Shown here piece by piece: positions 34,345-43,486 of a DNA stretch of 64,000 bases. The DNA is from an uncultured Bacteroides sp. (GTDB lineage: Bacteria > Bacteroidota > Bacteroidia > Bacteroidales > Bacteroidaceae): NCBI GenBank assembly GCA_900766005.1, contig CAAFTU010000065.1:1-64000 (forward strand), written 5' to 3'. Below the pieces are notes generated by a model, which had not been told where the DNA came from, ran no database searches, and saw only the letters and a program-made list of their open reading frames with translations. Numbering within the stretch: the stretch's first letter is position 1; each line of letters begins with the position of its first letter. Made by a program: the position numbers and the translations under genes.

Positions 34345-35873
34345 TTTTCTTGCAACCTCCCTTTTTTAAGATATACCATCATTCTTTCTATCTCTTTATA
34401 TTTAGGCGTATCTTCCCGGAACACAGGAAAAAATGCTCGTATCTCTTTATATACTTGTTGTGACCGGGGGCTTAGCCGACCGGCTATTTCCAAACAGTCT
34501 ACAGCTTGTACAATACCCATCATCAGGATAGCCATCACCTGATAAGCATTTTCTATGACTGTTTTTGCCAGTAGTGCGGAATTGGTTCCCATGCTTACAA
34601 TATCCTGATTGTCATTGTTGTTGGGGATGCTATGCACATACATCGGATTGGACAAAGTCTGGCACTCCGCTGTGGTAGAAGTCGCGGTAAATTGTGACGC
34701 CTGCAAACCATAGTTCAATCCCAGCACTCCCATATTGACAAAGGGGGGCAGAATGCCGTTGATGCGGTCGTGAAACAAGTAATTGATCTGCCGTTCGGCA
34801 AGCATGGCCAGTTTGGTGACCGCTATTTTCAGTTTATCCATTTCAAAAGAAACGTAATCTCCGTGAAAGTTACCGCCATGATACACGTTTTGCGTGTCGG
34901 GGTCCACTATCGGGTTGTCACAGGCTGAATTTATTTCGTTTATCAATACTTTTTCGGCATTGAGCAATTCATCATAAACCGGTCCTAGAATCTGTGGGAT
35001 GCAGCGCAACGAATAATAGGGTTGAACCTTATGGGTGAAGATTTTCTCTTCGTGTTTTCCGTTGTAAAGTTCATTCTCTCTTTTGCGTACACATTGGCTG
35101 CCTTCCACCCATTGGCGCATCATGCGGGCTATCTCTTGCTGTCCTTCATGCCGTTTGGCTTCGTTCAGCGGTTCGGACATGAAATCATCGTACGAGGCGG
35201 CAATTTCATTCATCATGACCGATGCGCCTACTGCCCAATGCATCAGTTGGCGGGCATAAATCAGGTTGACAATGCCTATACCTGTCATTACCGAAGTGCC
35301 GTTGGTCACTGAAAGCCCTTCGCGGATATGCATTTTGAAGGGTTGCAATCCGTTTTCCGCCAAAACGGATGCCGTATCTCTTTTCTTGCCTTGGTAAAAG
35401 ACCTCTCCTTCTCCAATCAGGGTGAGGGCGATATGGGCAAGCTGTACCAAATCGCCACTGGCCCCTACACTGCCGTGTTCGGGTACGTATGGAGTAATCC
35501 CCCGGTTGATAAACTCGGTAATGAGCAATGCCAGTTCTTTATGTACGCCGGATTTTCCTTGCAGAAAAGTATAGAGACGCGCTATCATGGCAGCTTTGAC
35601 ATAGAGTTCCGGAAGGGGTTGCCCTGCTCCGGTGGCATGGCTGCGGATGATATTATACTGTAATTGTGACAAGGATTCATCTTCAATACGGTATTGGGCC
35701 ATCGGTCCAAAGCCGGTATTGATGCCATAGATGATCTTGTCGTTGGAGAATGTTTTCAGAAAATGGAAACTCTCTTCCAATTTTTGCATACATTGGTCGG
35801 AGAGTGTCAGTGGCTCTTCTTCAAACAAAATCTTATACAGGGACGCTAAAGTTATCTTATTCTCAGCTAGCAT
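34341..35873 (-). CDS. Aromatic amino acid (tyrosine) ammonia-lyase of the pigment cluster
   Basis: 510 residues from the ATG at 35873, 37 nt below the promoter box; an ATG 13 codons earlier lies too close to that box. The Ala-Ser-Gly that forms the MIO cofactor is at residues 138-140 (HGSVGASGDLVQLAHIAL). NTGFG with its catalytic Tyr, NGTSVMTG, and SIPNNNDNQDIVSMGTNSAL are present. The sequence closely follows what I recall of the Flavobacterium johnsoniae tyrosine ammonia-lyase from the flexirubin cluster, including IRSHATGAG where that enzyme has IRSHSSGTG. It should convert tyrosine to p-coumarate, the starter. Histidine as substrate is less likely in this context. Confidence 0.88.
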   Translation of the reverse strand: MLAENKITLASLYKILFEEEPLTLSDQCMQKLEESFHFLKTFSNDKIIYGINTGFGPMAQYRIEDESLSQLQYNIIRSHATGAGQPLPELYVKAAMIARLYTFLQGKSGVHKELALLITEFINRGITPYVPEHGSVGASGDLVQLAHIALTLIGEGEVFYQGKKRDTASVLAENGLQPFKMHIREGLSVTNGTSVMTGIGIVNLIYARQLMHWAVGASVMMNEIAASYDDFMSEPLNEAKRHEGQQEIARMMRQWVEGSQCVRKRENELYNGKHEEKIFTHKVQPYYSLRCIPQILGPVYDELLNAEKVLINEINSACDNPIVDPDTQNVYHGGNFHGDYVSFEMDKLKIAVTKLAMLAERQINYLFHDRINGILPPFVNMGVLGLNYGLQASQFTATSTTAECQTLSNPMYVHSIPNNNDNQDIVSMGTNSALLAKTVIENAYQVMAILMMGIVQAVDCLEIAGRLSPRSQQVYKEIRAFFPVFREDTPKYKEIERMMVYLKKGRLQEK

Positions 35874-35909
35874 TGGATTGGTGTGATAAGCAGTTTTGTA
35901 TAATTTCCG

Positions 35910-35917
35910 CAAAAATA
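35910..35917 (-). promoter_or_regulatory. Promoter box of the main biosynthetic operon
   Basis: TATTTTTG on the minus strand matches TAnnTTTG, 37 nt upstream of the lyase ATG. The genes from here to 25142 are all overlapping or nearly so and probably form one transcript. Confidence 0.55.
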
Positions 35918-35982
35918 GTTATTTAAAAATAAGTATTACCATCCGAAGGGAGATTTTTCAGTTTTGATGGTTATCTAAAAGG

Positions 35983-36075
35983 TTCACCACAGATTATACA
36001 AACAAACGCAGATGTTTCTTAAATCATTGATTGTCAGGTGGATAATCTGTGTGAATCTGTATGGTCTGTGGTGAA
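35983..36075. repeat. Imperfect inverted repeat between the pigment cluster and cysS
   Basis: TTCACCACAGA (35983-35993) and TCTGTGGTGAA (36065-36075) are perfect 11-bp arms, with more partial pairing inside (AGATTATACA against TGTATGGTCT-like sequence). It lies just downstream of cysS and may end that transcript. The type resembles the dispersed hairpins common in Bacteroides intergenic DNA. Confidence 0.55.
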
Positions 36076-36099
36076 AAAAATAGTGTCGCTCTATGTATT

Positions 36100-37581
36100 C
36101 TATTTATTCAGTTTCCATGTGAAACCGTCTTTGGTATCTTTCACTTCAAAGCCAAGAGCAGCCAGCTCATCACGGATTTTATCGCTTGTAGCCCAGTCTT
36201 TATTGGCTTTGGCTTTCATACGTTGTTCCAGCAGCATATCTACTACTTTGCCGTATGCCTCTTCACGTGCCTCGTTATTGGCGGCTTCTTCTTTCAGGCC
36301 CAGGATTTCGTACATAAAGAGATGGAACACACTTTTCAGTTCTTCCAGATCTTCTGCGGAAATAGTGGCTTTCTTGTCCAGAACCGTATTAATCATACGG
36401 GCGCCGTCAAACAGATGGGCAATGACAATCGGTGAGTTCAAGTCATCATTCATGGCTGTATAACACTTTTCACGCAAGTCTTTTACCCCCTCTATGCCGG
36501 TGGTTTGTGTTGCCGGAGTGATGCGTTCAAGACCTTTCACAGCTTCTGTCAGCCGTTCCAATCCTTTTTCGGCTGCTTGTAATGCTTCGTTACTGAAGTC
36601 CACTGTACTGCGGTAATGTGCCTGAAGGATGAAGAAACGGATGGTCATGGGGCTGTAGGCTTGGGTCAGTAACTTGTGGGTACCGTGGAAGAACTCATCC
36701 AAGTTAATGAAGTTGCCGTATGATTTTCCCATCTTCTGTCCATTAATGGTAATCATGTTGTTGTGCATCCAATAGTGAACCATGTCATCGCCTTGTGAAG
36801 CCACGCTTTGTGCGATCTCACATTCGTGGTGTGGGAAAATTAAGTCCATTCCCCCTCCGTGAATATCGAAATGCTCGCCCAGGTATTTCTTACCCATTGC
36901 GGTACATTCACAATGCCAACCGGGGAATCCGTTACTCCACGGGCTGGGCCAGCGCATGATATGTTCGGGTTGTGCACATTTCCACAGGGCGAAATCGGCA
37001 GGATTGCGCTTCTCGCTTTGACCGTCCAGCTCGCGGGTGGTGTTCAGCACATCGTCCAGGTTGCGGCCGGACAGTTTGCCGTAATGATGGTCTTTGTTGT
37101 ATTTTGCTACATCGAAATAAACGGAACCTTCACTTTCATAAGCATAGCCGTTTTTCAGAATTTCTTCTACCAGTTCTATCTGTTCAATGATATGGCCTGA
37201 TGCATGTGGCTCGATACTGGGTGGAAGTACATTCAAGGCTTCCATTGCCTTGTGGTAGCGATTGAGGTAATATTGCACTACTTCCATGGGTTCTAGTTGC
37301 TCCAGACGGGCCTTTTTGGCGATTTTATCTTCGCCTTCGTCTGCATCGTGTTCCAGATGACCGACATCGGTAATGTTACGGACATAACGTACCTTGTATC
37401 CCAGATGGGTAAGATAACGGAGCAGGATATCGAACGTGATGGCGGGGCGTGCGTGTCCTAAATGGGCATCGCCATATACGGTAGGACCGCATACATACAT
37501 ACCTACATGAGGGGCATGCAAGGGAACGAAAAGTTCCTTTTGACGGCTTAATGTATTGTAAATGGTTAGTTTATTTTCCAT
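36100..37581 (-). CDS. cysS: Cysteinyl-tRNA synthetase
   Basis: 493 residues, normal length. Class I signatures: the zinc and cysteine-binding start MYVCGPTVYGD, the HIGH motif as HLGH (DAHLGHARPAITFD), WHCECTAMGKKYLG with metal ligands, GMDLIFPHHECEIAQS, and the KMSKS loop as GQKMGKS. It charges tRNA-Cys. It has its own promoter (37602) and is unrelated to the pigment cluster or the sugar locus on either side. Confidence 0.97.
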   Translation of the reverse strand: MENKLTIYNTLSRQKELFVPLHAPHVGMYVCGPTVYGDAHLGHARPAITFDILLRYLTHLGYKVRYVRNITDVGHLEHDADEGEDKIAKKARLEQLEPMEVVQYYLNRYHKAMEALNVLPPSIEPHASGHIIEQIELVEEILKNGYAYESEGSVYFDVAKYNKDHHYGKLSGRNLDDVLNTTRELDGQSEKRNPADFALWKCAQPEHIMRWPSPWSNGFPGWHCECTAMGKKYLGEHFDIHGGGMDLIFPHHECEIAQSVASQGDDMVHYWMHNNMITINGQKMGKSYGNFINLDEFFHGTHKLLTQAYSPMTIRFFILQAHYRSTVDFSNEALQAAEKGLERLTEAVKGLERITPATQTTGIEGVKDLREKCYTAMNDDLNSPIVIAHLFDGARMINTVLDKKATISAEDLEELKSVFHLFMYEILGLKEEAANNEAREEAYGKVVDMLLEQRMKAKANKDWATSDKIRDELAALGFEVKDTKDGFTWKLNK

Positions 37582-37601
37582 AATTCATTCTATTAGAATT
37601 G

Positions 37602-37609
37602 CAAAGTTA
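37602..37609 (-). promoter_or_regulatory. Promoter box of cysS
   Basis: TAACTTTG on the minus strand matches TAnnTTTG, 20 nt upstream of the cysS ATG. Confidence 0.5.
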
Positions 37610-37873
37610 TAAATTAAAGTGTGTATTTGGCTAATAATTAACAAAAAATCTGATGCTGATGTCCTCTGCTTGTCTACAAATGGTGTTTGTTGGTTTAAAG
37701 GATAGAGATTTATGGTAATAAATAAAAGTAGGTTGTCTTTGAATGTAAAAGAACAGAATGATGATTTTTTGTATGGAGATTAGGGAACCTAACTCTTTTT
37801 CCTTTTCATGAAATAGGTTTCTCTTGTTTCTGTTTATGATCTTTAATCTCTGCTATTGATTTGTAAAACAGGA

Positions 37874-37915
37874 CCACTGCCTCATAAACCTTGGTGTTGT
37901 TTTACGGGGCAGTGG
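37874..37915 (-). terminator. Probable terminator of the SusC-SusD-GH43 operon
   Basis: CCACTGCC (37874-37881) pairs with GGCAGTGG (37908-37915) around a 26-nt loop; on the minus strand TCCTGTTTTAC follows. The rest of the 374-nt gap 37582-37955 is AT-rich, and apart from the cysS promoter box I see nothing in it. Confidence 0.5.
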
Positions 37916-37955
37916 TGGTGTTTCTATATGAAGTTTGCGTGCGGAGCGGGAATGT

Positions 37956-39839
37956 TTATTTGGACTTCTTTCCCCAATACGTCTTGTTGTTGGCATAGCC
38001 GGCATAGACGATGGTATGGGTGCGCGGACTGGCTTCCCAGTCGGTTTCGCGTTGCAGATAAAGTTCCACTCCGTTGACAGTCAGAATCTGTTGGGCGGCA
38101 TCATAGCTCCACGTACTGCCTTTCCAGATACCTTCGGTGATAGTGTGGTCGGCGGCGAGAGTCATTGTTGCTGAAGTTCTCTGCTCTCCATATTTGTATG
38201 TAAGGTCGATGTGTTCCCAATTGCCGGGCAATTCTTCTTCGGTGATGGCTACCTTGGGAACGGCTCCGTAGCGTTCAGGCATTACGAGAGGCCAACCGTC
38301 TTTCGTCCAGCGGATGCTGCGTACGTGCCCCATCATGATGGCGTTGCTGGCGTTGATGCCCGGAACATCCTTAGGCAGACGGCCTTGTGAGGCGTAGAAC
38401 CAGTTGTCTTTGCCATCGTCGAAGATAGCGCAGTGGGCGATGCCTACCCAGCCGTAGCCTTTGCTGAACTTATAGGGATGAGTCACTATGGGCAGTGCAT
38501 CGGCACCGGCGGTCACGTCTTTGCCGTCAATGCCCACGTAGGGACCGGTGATGCTTTTCGAGCGGACCACACGGGTGTTATAGGGCACGTCGAGAGCGTC
38601 GTAGGCCAGGAAGAGGTAGTAGTAGCCATCGCGGTAAATGACTTCGGGACCTTCACTGGCTTGCCAGCGGTTACCTGTCTGGCGGGTGGCGATCAACTGA
38701 CCATACTCGGCAGGTGCTTGGCCTGTAGCCCAAGGTTGGCCCAAACTTTCGGCAGGCTTGCCTGTTTCGCTATTGAGCTTGAGAGCGGCTATGCCGCTAT
38801 GCCATGAACCGTAGACCAACCAGTGCTCGCCTTCGGGCGTGATGACATAAGAGGGGTCGATGGCATTCCATTTATAATAGCAATTGGCCCAATCATCCGG
38901 CTTCACGTTGAAGTTAAGTCCTTTGTCGGAAGCATTGGTGATGACGTAGCCTTTGTCTACCCATCCGTCGTTGTTGGAGGGATCGTTGTTTTCCATCAGG
39001 CCGATAAAGGCGCGCTCCGACCAGGTGTTGGCACCGTTGAGTGTGCCGGGGCAGACAATGGAATAGTACATGCGATAGAGGCCGTTCTTTACCTTGCGTA
39101 CTACGGGAGCCCAATAGCCGAAGTCATTAACATTAGGATTGATTTCGGCAAGTCCCATTTCTTTTCGTATTTCATTGAGCTTGGGCACTACCCATTCGGG
39201 CAGGTTCTTCATTGTACCGCCGAGGTATTCCCAGTTGACAAGGTCCTTGGAGCGACGACCGTGGAAGTGGCCGCCTGCGGTGTGGACGTTGCCGTATGAA
39301 GCATCCGTCTGATACATGTAATAATAACCATCTTCGGCCAATACAACCGAGGGGTCGTGTACGTTGGCAAGATTCCATTGAGAGCGTTTGCTCCAGTCAC
39401 TTATCGAGGTATAGTCATCGGAGTAGGTGGGGGCCACGTAATTCTTGAGTTCATCGTCTAAGCTTAAGCTTTCTGTGGTGGCCGTGACCACCTCTGAATA
39501 GACATAACGGCTGTCACAGTAGACGTATGCACGGATATAGTAGGAGGTACCGGAGGTCAAGGTTGAGAGGGAAGCACTGAAATTCTCATCGGCATCCACC
39601 ACGTGGTCTTTGATAGTCGGTACGGAAGCTGCTGCACTGTAACAGAAGCCTTTCTTGACTATTTGGTTCAGATCACCTGTAACCGATGCGGTGACGGTCA
39701 ACGAGGTGGGTGTGGTTGTAGTTACTTTCGGAGTACTTACAGTTGCATAATAGCGGTCTATATCTTCGCTGTTGTCAGAACAAGCGGCTAAAACAAGGAA
39801 TATTGGTAAGAACATCCACAATGGTAATAGTTTTTTCAT
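37956..39839 (-). CDS. Surface GH43 glycoside hydrolase, probable endo-arabinanase
   Basis: 627 residues. The lipoprotein cysteine (LVLAACSDNSED) is followed by acidic residues, the pattern linked to surface export in Bacteroides. A fibronectin-like domain covers about 30-125. The five-bladed GH43 domain has the catalytic base Asp in NVHDPSVV, the pKa-setting Asp in NAIDPSYV and the acid Glu in ASEGPEVIYRDG. A C-terminal beta domain ends in THTIVYAGYANNKTYWGKKSK, as in extracellular endo-1,5-arabinanases. Gene order (GH43, binding protein, SusD, SusC) resembles the B. theta arabinan locus. It is the last gene of the susC operon. Confidence 0.86.
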   Translation of the reverse strand: MKKLLPLWMFLPIFLVLAACSDNSEDIDRYYATVSTPKVTTTTPTSLTVTASVTGDLNQIVKKGFCYSAAASVPTIKDHVVDADENFSASLSTLTSGTSYYIRAYVYCDSRYVYSEVVTATTESLSLDDELKNYVAPTYSDDYTSISDWSKRSQWNLANVHDPSVVLAEDGYYYMYQTDASYGNVHTAGGHFHGRRSKDLVNWEYLGGTMKNLPEWVVPKLNEIRKEMGLAEINPNVNDFGYWAPVVRKVKNGLYRMYYSIVCPGTLNGANTWSERAFIGLMENNDPSNNDGWVDKGYVITNASDKGLNFNVKPDDWANCYYKWNAIDPSYVITPEGEHWLVYGSWHSGIAALKLNSETGKPAESLGQPWATGQAPAEYGQLIATRQTGNRWQASEGPEVIYRDGYYYLFLAYDALDVPYNTRVVRSKSITGPYVGIDGKDVTAGADALPIVTHPYKFSKGYGWVGIAHCAIFDDGKDNWFYASQGRLPKDVPGINASNAIMMGHVRSIRWTKDGWPLVMPERYGAVPKVAITEEELPGNWEHIDLTYKYGEQRTSATMTLAADHTITEGIWKGSTWSYDAAQQILTVNGVELYLQRETDWEASPRTHTIVYAGYANNKTYWGKKSK

Positions 39840-39912
39840 CTGTTGATAGTTTAAAGACCATGCCGCTTCTTCCTGAGGAAAACGGCATGGCTTGTGTGAT
39901 TACTGATTCGGA

Positions 39913-41691
39913 TTAGAAGACGAGATGGCCGCCTTCAATCGTTAAAGCGAAGTTCAAGTCGTTCATATCCAATTTGTTGATCCCTAAATAGTATTGGGCA
40001 TAGGAAGTACCTGAAGTGCCTTTCATTACTGCTTGAATGTCGGCTGTACCATTGCCGCAATTGGTCACGTAGACGGTGACTTTGGCTCCGTTCATATCGG
40101 CAAGCCAAGCAGCCCAGTCGCCTTGTGTACCGTTGTGAACGAGGCTGGCATTTCCATCGTATCCTGCACCCCATCCATAGTTGTCGGCGCGTACCACTGC
40201 ATATTCGGCAAGATCGGCTTTGCGGAGAACGATAGCGAAGTTGCTCCAGTTATTAGCTTGGCTGGTGTAATTGGTGAAGCTGATGGATCTGGTTTCACCT
40301 GCCGGCACGTTGAAATTGTCAGAAAAGACAGTCCACCAACCCGTTGAATTGTCTTCGGCTCCTATGATACCGGCTGAGTTGCTCACAGCGGCAACCACAG
40401 ATTCGGCAACTTTGACTTCTACGGTAGCGGTAACTTCGTCGGCAGTAATGGTTACGGTCTGCGTACCGGCTTTGGCAGGAATGGCAGAGAAATGGAGTTT
40501 GGCGTTGTCTACTACTCTTGTGCTTCCGTCGGCATAAGTAGCCGTTACTTCCAATCCTTCGGGAAGGAATGCCAGCGTACGGTCGGTCATCGTTTCCGTT
40601 GCTGCCGAAGTATAATAGTAATACTGCGTGTGCGCAGGTTGAGCCGTCACTTGGATGGATACAATCTTTTCCACTACTTCAAACGTAGCATTGGCCACCA
40701 CCGGCTGGTTGCAATTCTCGCCCTTGAAGGTCTTGTTGTAGATGACTACCAGTGTCTTCGTGCCCAGTTCGTTCATATTGGGGATGGCAGTGAACTGGAG
40801 TTCTTCTGCGGTTACGGTCTTAGTCACCCCTTCTTCGAAGCTGACGATGGCAGTAATCCCGGCTACGGCTTCTTCGAGTGAGGTGCCGGCATTGACCTGA
40901 TCGGGTACATTTTGCAGTACCATCGAGAGCGGATTCTTGTCTTCGGCAGAGGTAAGGCCGCCGATAGGAACGATGTTCGATTGCAAGAAGTTGATGTAAG
41001 AGCCTTCGGGTACCAGGAAGCAGCGGATGTTGGTATTGCTCGCGTCTGCATTCAGATTGGGTAACTTGTACGGCTGTTTGTAGGTTTTGGTTGCCGAGGC
41101 GTTCTGGATTTTGATAGAGAAGGCATTTTCATTGGTGCGGTCTACGGTGAGTGTTACTTTGCCGCCCAATTTCTGTACAGTTTCGTCCAGATTGTCAACG
41201 GGTGACAGCATCAGTGTGCTGGAGGTGTATTTGAAGAAGAGATGGGAACCCCATTGGGAGTTATAGGCCAAAGTATCGTTTGTGGTATCAAAACGATAAG
41301 CGCCATATTCCGTGTATCCTTCACCTCCGCGGTCTGCGTCATTGGTAATGACTAGGGCGAAGTTTTTATAATAGGTATTGTCGGCAGGGTTGATGTTGAG
41401 GTTGAACACTCCATGCCACTTCTGACCATCGGGCACGACGTAATACTTGGAGAAAGCTGTCCAGAAACCGGAGGTGTAGTCCGTATTACCGAAGGAGTAG
41501 ACATCTTCCTGCATGCCCTCCAGCACTTCTTCTTCCGGATCTTTCTTTGAATTTGCTATGGAGTCCACTTTCTCGGAAATCCAGTCGGGGGCGTTAACAT
41601 CATACAGCTCGCCACCCTCGCAGCTTGGCAATGCCATCAACCCGAAGGCGATGGAACAGCAAGCGTATACTAATTTATTGAGTATTCTCAT
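39913..41691 (-). CDS. Surface glycan-binding lipoprotein with duplicated carbohydrate-binding-like modules
   Basis: 592 residues with lipobox LPSCEGGELYD, acidic after the cysteine and so probably on the cell surface. Two similar modules lie at the ends: about 65-220 (FGNTDYTSGFWTAFSKYYVVPDG) and about 435-592 (IGAEDNSTGWWTVFSDNFNVPAG). Both go on to a run NFALVITN / NFAIVLRK and an aromatic-rich segment, so they are a duplication. Between them are two Ig-like units (near 260-340 and 345-430), each with a TKTLVVIYN or TQTVTITAD ending. Position between GH43 and susD is the usual place of a surface glycan-binding protein. Ligand presumed arabinan. Confidence 0.8.
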   Translation of the reverse strand: MRILNKLVYACCSIAFGLMALPSCEGGELYDVNAPDWISEKVDSIANSKKDPEEEVLEGMQEDVYSFGNTDYTSGFWTAFSKYYVVPDGQKWHGVFNLNINPADNTYYKNFALVITNDADRGGEGYTEYGAYRFDTTNDTLAYNSQWGSHLFFKYTSSTLMLSPVDNLDETVQKLGGKVTLTVDRTNENAFSIKIQNASATKTYKQPYKLPNLNADASNTNIRCFLVPEGSYINFLQSNIVPIGGLTSAEDKNPLSMVLQNVPDQVNAGTSLEEAVAGITAIVSFEEGVTKTVTAEELQFTAIPNMNELGTKTLVVIYNKTFKGENCNQPVVANATFEVVEKIVSIQVTAQPAHTQYYYYTSAATETMTDRTLAFLPEGLEVTATYADGSTRVVDNAKLHFSAIPAKAGTQTVTITADEVTATVEVKVAESVVAAVSNSAGIIGAEDNSTGWWTVFSDNFNVPAGETRSISFTNYTSQANNWSNFAIVLRKADLAEYAVVRADNYGWGAGYDGNASLVHNGTQGDWAAWLADMNGAKVTVYVTNCGNGTADIQAVMKGTSGTSYAQYYLGINKLDMNDLNFALTIEGGHLVF

Positions 41692-41715
41692 TGTCTTACA
41701 TTTTAATAGGTTTGT

Positions 41716-43467
41716 TTATTTGCTTAAGTCAACCACCGGATGAACAGTCCATCCGTTCTCACTGAAATAAGTAGAGTTGTCCGTGCTAAAGTTGGCAGAG
41801 TTACCACTTAGGTTAGGGTTCTTGTTCAACAACTGTTGTACGATGGGCAGAAATTCGTGCCCGGGTAAGTAGGTGTCAAAAGAACTTTTTAGTTCGGAGT
41901 CGGTTGCGATATCGTTGTAGTCTACAGGATCTTTGGTTCCGGTTACAGAACGGCGTACGACACTGTGCTCCTTAAGTTGTTGCAAACGATCATTCTTATA
42001 GAAGAATCCCCAGCGGATAAGATCGAATCCGCGTCCGAACTCACAACCAAATTCTTTCGGACGCTCCACATTGGCAATCTGCTCGAAGAGTTTGTCGGCT
42101 GTAGGGAAGTCAGCCAGTTCCAGATCGGGCAAGTCAGCGCGGTTGCGTACTTCGTTAATCCAGTCGATGGCCTGTTGTGTGGGGCCGTTGACTTCGTTTT
42201 CACATTCGGCAGCACGGAGCAGCACGTCGGAGTAGCGCATCAGACGCAAGTTGATTCCATCGTGTAAACCTGTAATAACGGTGCTATAGAGTCCGGTACG
42301 GAGGTTTGTGAACTTGGCGATGGGTAGACCACCGTATGTGTTGTTGGTTACGATGTTGTCGGTGGCTGTAAGTTTGCTCGTATAAGCTACATTGCCATAT
42401 TCAAAGTCTTCCCAATCGGATTCGTAAGTACCGATGGTCCAGTACAGACGCGGGTCGAGTTTGCCGTCAGTAGTACGTTCTGCTTTGAAGAGATGGTAGA
42501 GCCAGGGGGAAGCCGAAATGTCGGCCCAACCGCCATAATTGCCGGGAGCGAAGTTACTCTCGATGGCCGAACCTTGGGTGGCATTCGGGCTGGTGTTCAC
42601 CGGAGTCCACTCGTCGTCGGTTCCTTGTGATTCTAAGTCAAGGAATTGCACTTCGAAAAGGCTTTCCTTGTTGTTCTCATAGGCAGGACCTTCACGAAAG
42701 TTGTCGCCATAGTTATCCATCAGTTCATAAGTACCATATTTTTTGCCGATAATGTCTTTCAGTACAGTAAGGGCGTCTTTGAATTTATGGCGTACCATGA
42801 GCGCACGGGCATAGTAACCGGCTGCGGCACCACAGGTGGCACGTCCTTTTTCCCATTCGCCACCTTGATCTCGTGAGGGTAACAATTCCATGGCTTCTTT
42901 GAAATCACTTTCCACTTGGTCCAGCACGGCATCATAGGTGCTGTTGCCGGTATAAAGTCCATCCAATGAAGAGTAGGTGGCATAATCTGTGATGAGGGGC
43001 GGGTTCTGGTAATAACCAACCAGATTGTAGTATGACAGACCGCGCAGGAAGAGCACTTGTCCTTTGATGCGTTTCATTTTTTCGGAAAGCTGGCTGTTGT
43101 CTTCATCGCAACGGGAAATGGCAAAATTACATACATTAACGGTGTAGTACCATTCGCGCCAGGGCCACCACGTGATGTCCGAGGTTACTTCCGCATTCAG
43201 GTCATCGAAAGGCAGATACCATACTTGTGATGAATTCCAGGCTTCATCGCCACGACACACATCAATGGTGTAGCCTACACGGGCGTAAGAACCTTCCATA
43301 CGGATATGGTTATAGGCGGCAATAACGCTCTCTTCCAAATCATCGGCATTGAAACCGAATGTGTTTGAGGTTTGCTGGTTGGGATTTAACAGCTCCAAAT
43401 TATCATTGCAAGAAGTCAATGTGCCTAATCCCAAAAAGAGAACCAATGCATATTTATTGAGTTTCAT
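41716..43467 (-). CDS. SusD-like outer-membrane nutrient-binding lipoprotein
   Basis: 583 residues with lipobox LGTLTSCNDNLEL. Typical SusD features are the TPR-like helices with VLFLRGLSYYNLVGYY (about 130-147) and LRAAECENEVNG, plus the C-terminal RPKEFGCEFGRGFDLIRWG. It forms the lid over the SusC transporter and captures oligosaccharide. It starts 20 nt after the SusC stop and is followed by the binding protein and GH43 in the same operon. Confidence 0.93.
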   Translation of the reverse strand: MKLNKYALVLFLGLGTLTSCNDNLELLNPNQQTSNTFGFNADDLEESVIAAYNHIRMEGSYARVGYTIDVCRGDEAWNSSQVWYLPFDDLNAEVTSDITWWPWREWYYTVNVCNFAISRCDEDNSQLSEKMKRIKGQVLFLRGLSYYNLVGYYQNPPLITDYATYSSLDGLYTGNSTYDAVLDQVESDFKEAMELLPSRDQGGEWEKGRATCGAAAGYYARALMVRHKFKDALTVLKDIIGKKYGTYELMDNYGDNFREGPAYENNKESLFEVQFLDLESQGTDDEWTPVNTSPNATQGSAIESNFAPGNYGGWADISASPWLYHLFKAERTTDGKLDPRLYWTIGTYESDWEDFEYGNVAYTSKLTATDNIVTNNTYGGLPIAKFTNLRTGLYSTVITGLHDGINLRLMRYSDVLLRAAECENEVNGPTQQAIDWINEVRNRADLPDLELADFPTADKLFEQIANVERPKEFGCEFGRGFDLIRWGFFYKNDRLQQLKEHSVVRRSVTGTKDPVDYNDIATDSELKSSFDTYLPGHEFLPIVQQLLNKNPNLSGNSANFSTDNSTYFSENGWTVHPVVDLSK

Positions 43468-43486
43468 ATTGTTATGTTTTTAGTGA

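Noticed and set aside
9904..35873. Flexirubin (dialkylresorcinol) cluster
   Set aside because: DarA and DarB homologues are absent; only the polyene half is encoded.
34341..35873. Histidine ammonia-lyase of histidine degradation
   Set aside because: No hutU, hutI or related genes are near; the lyase heads a polyene operon and resembles the flexirubin tyrosine enzyme.
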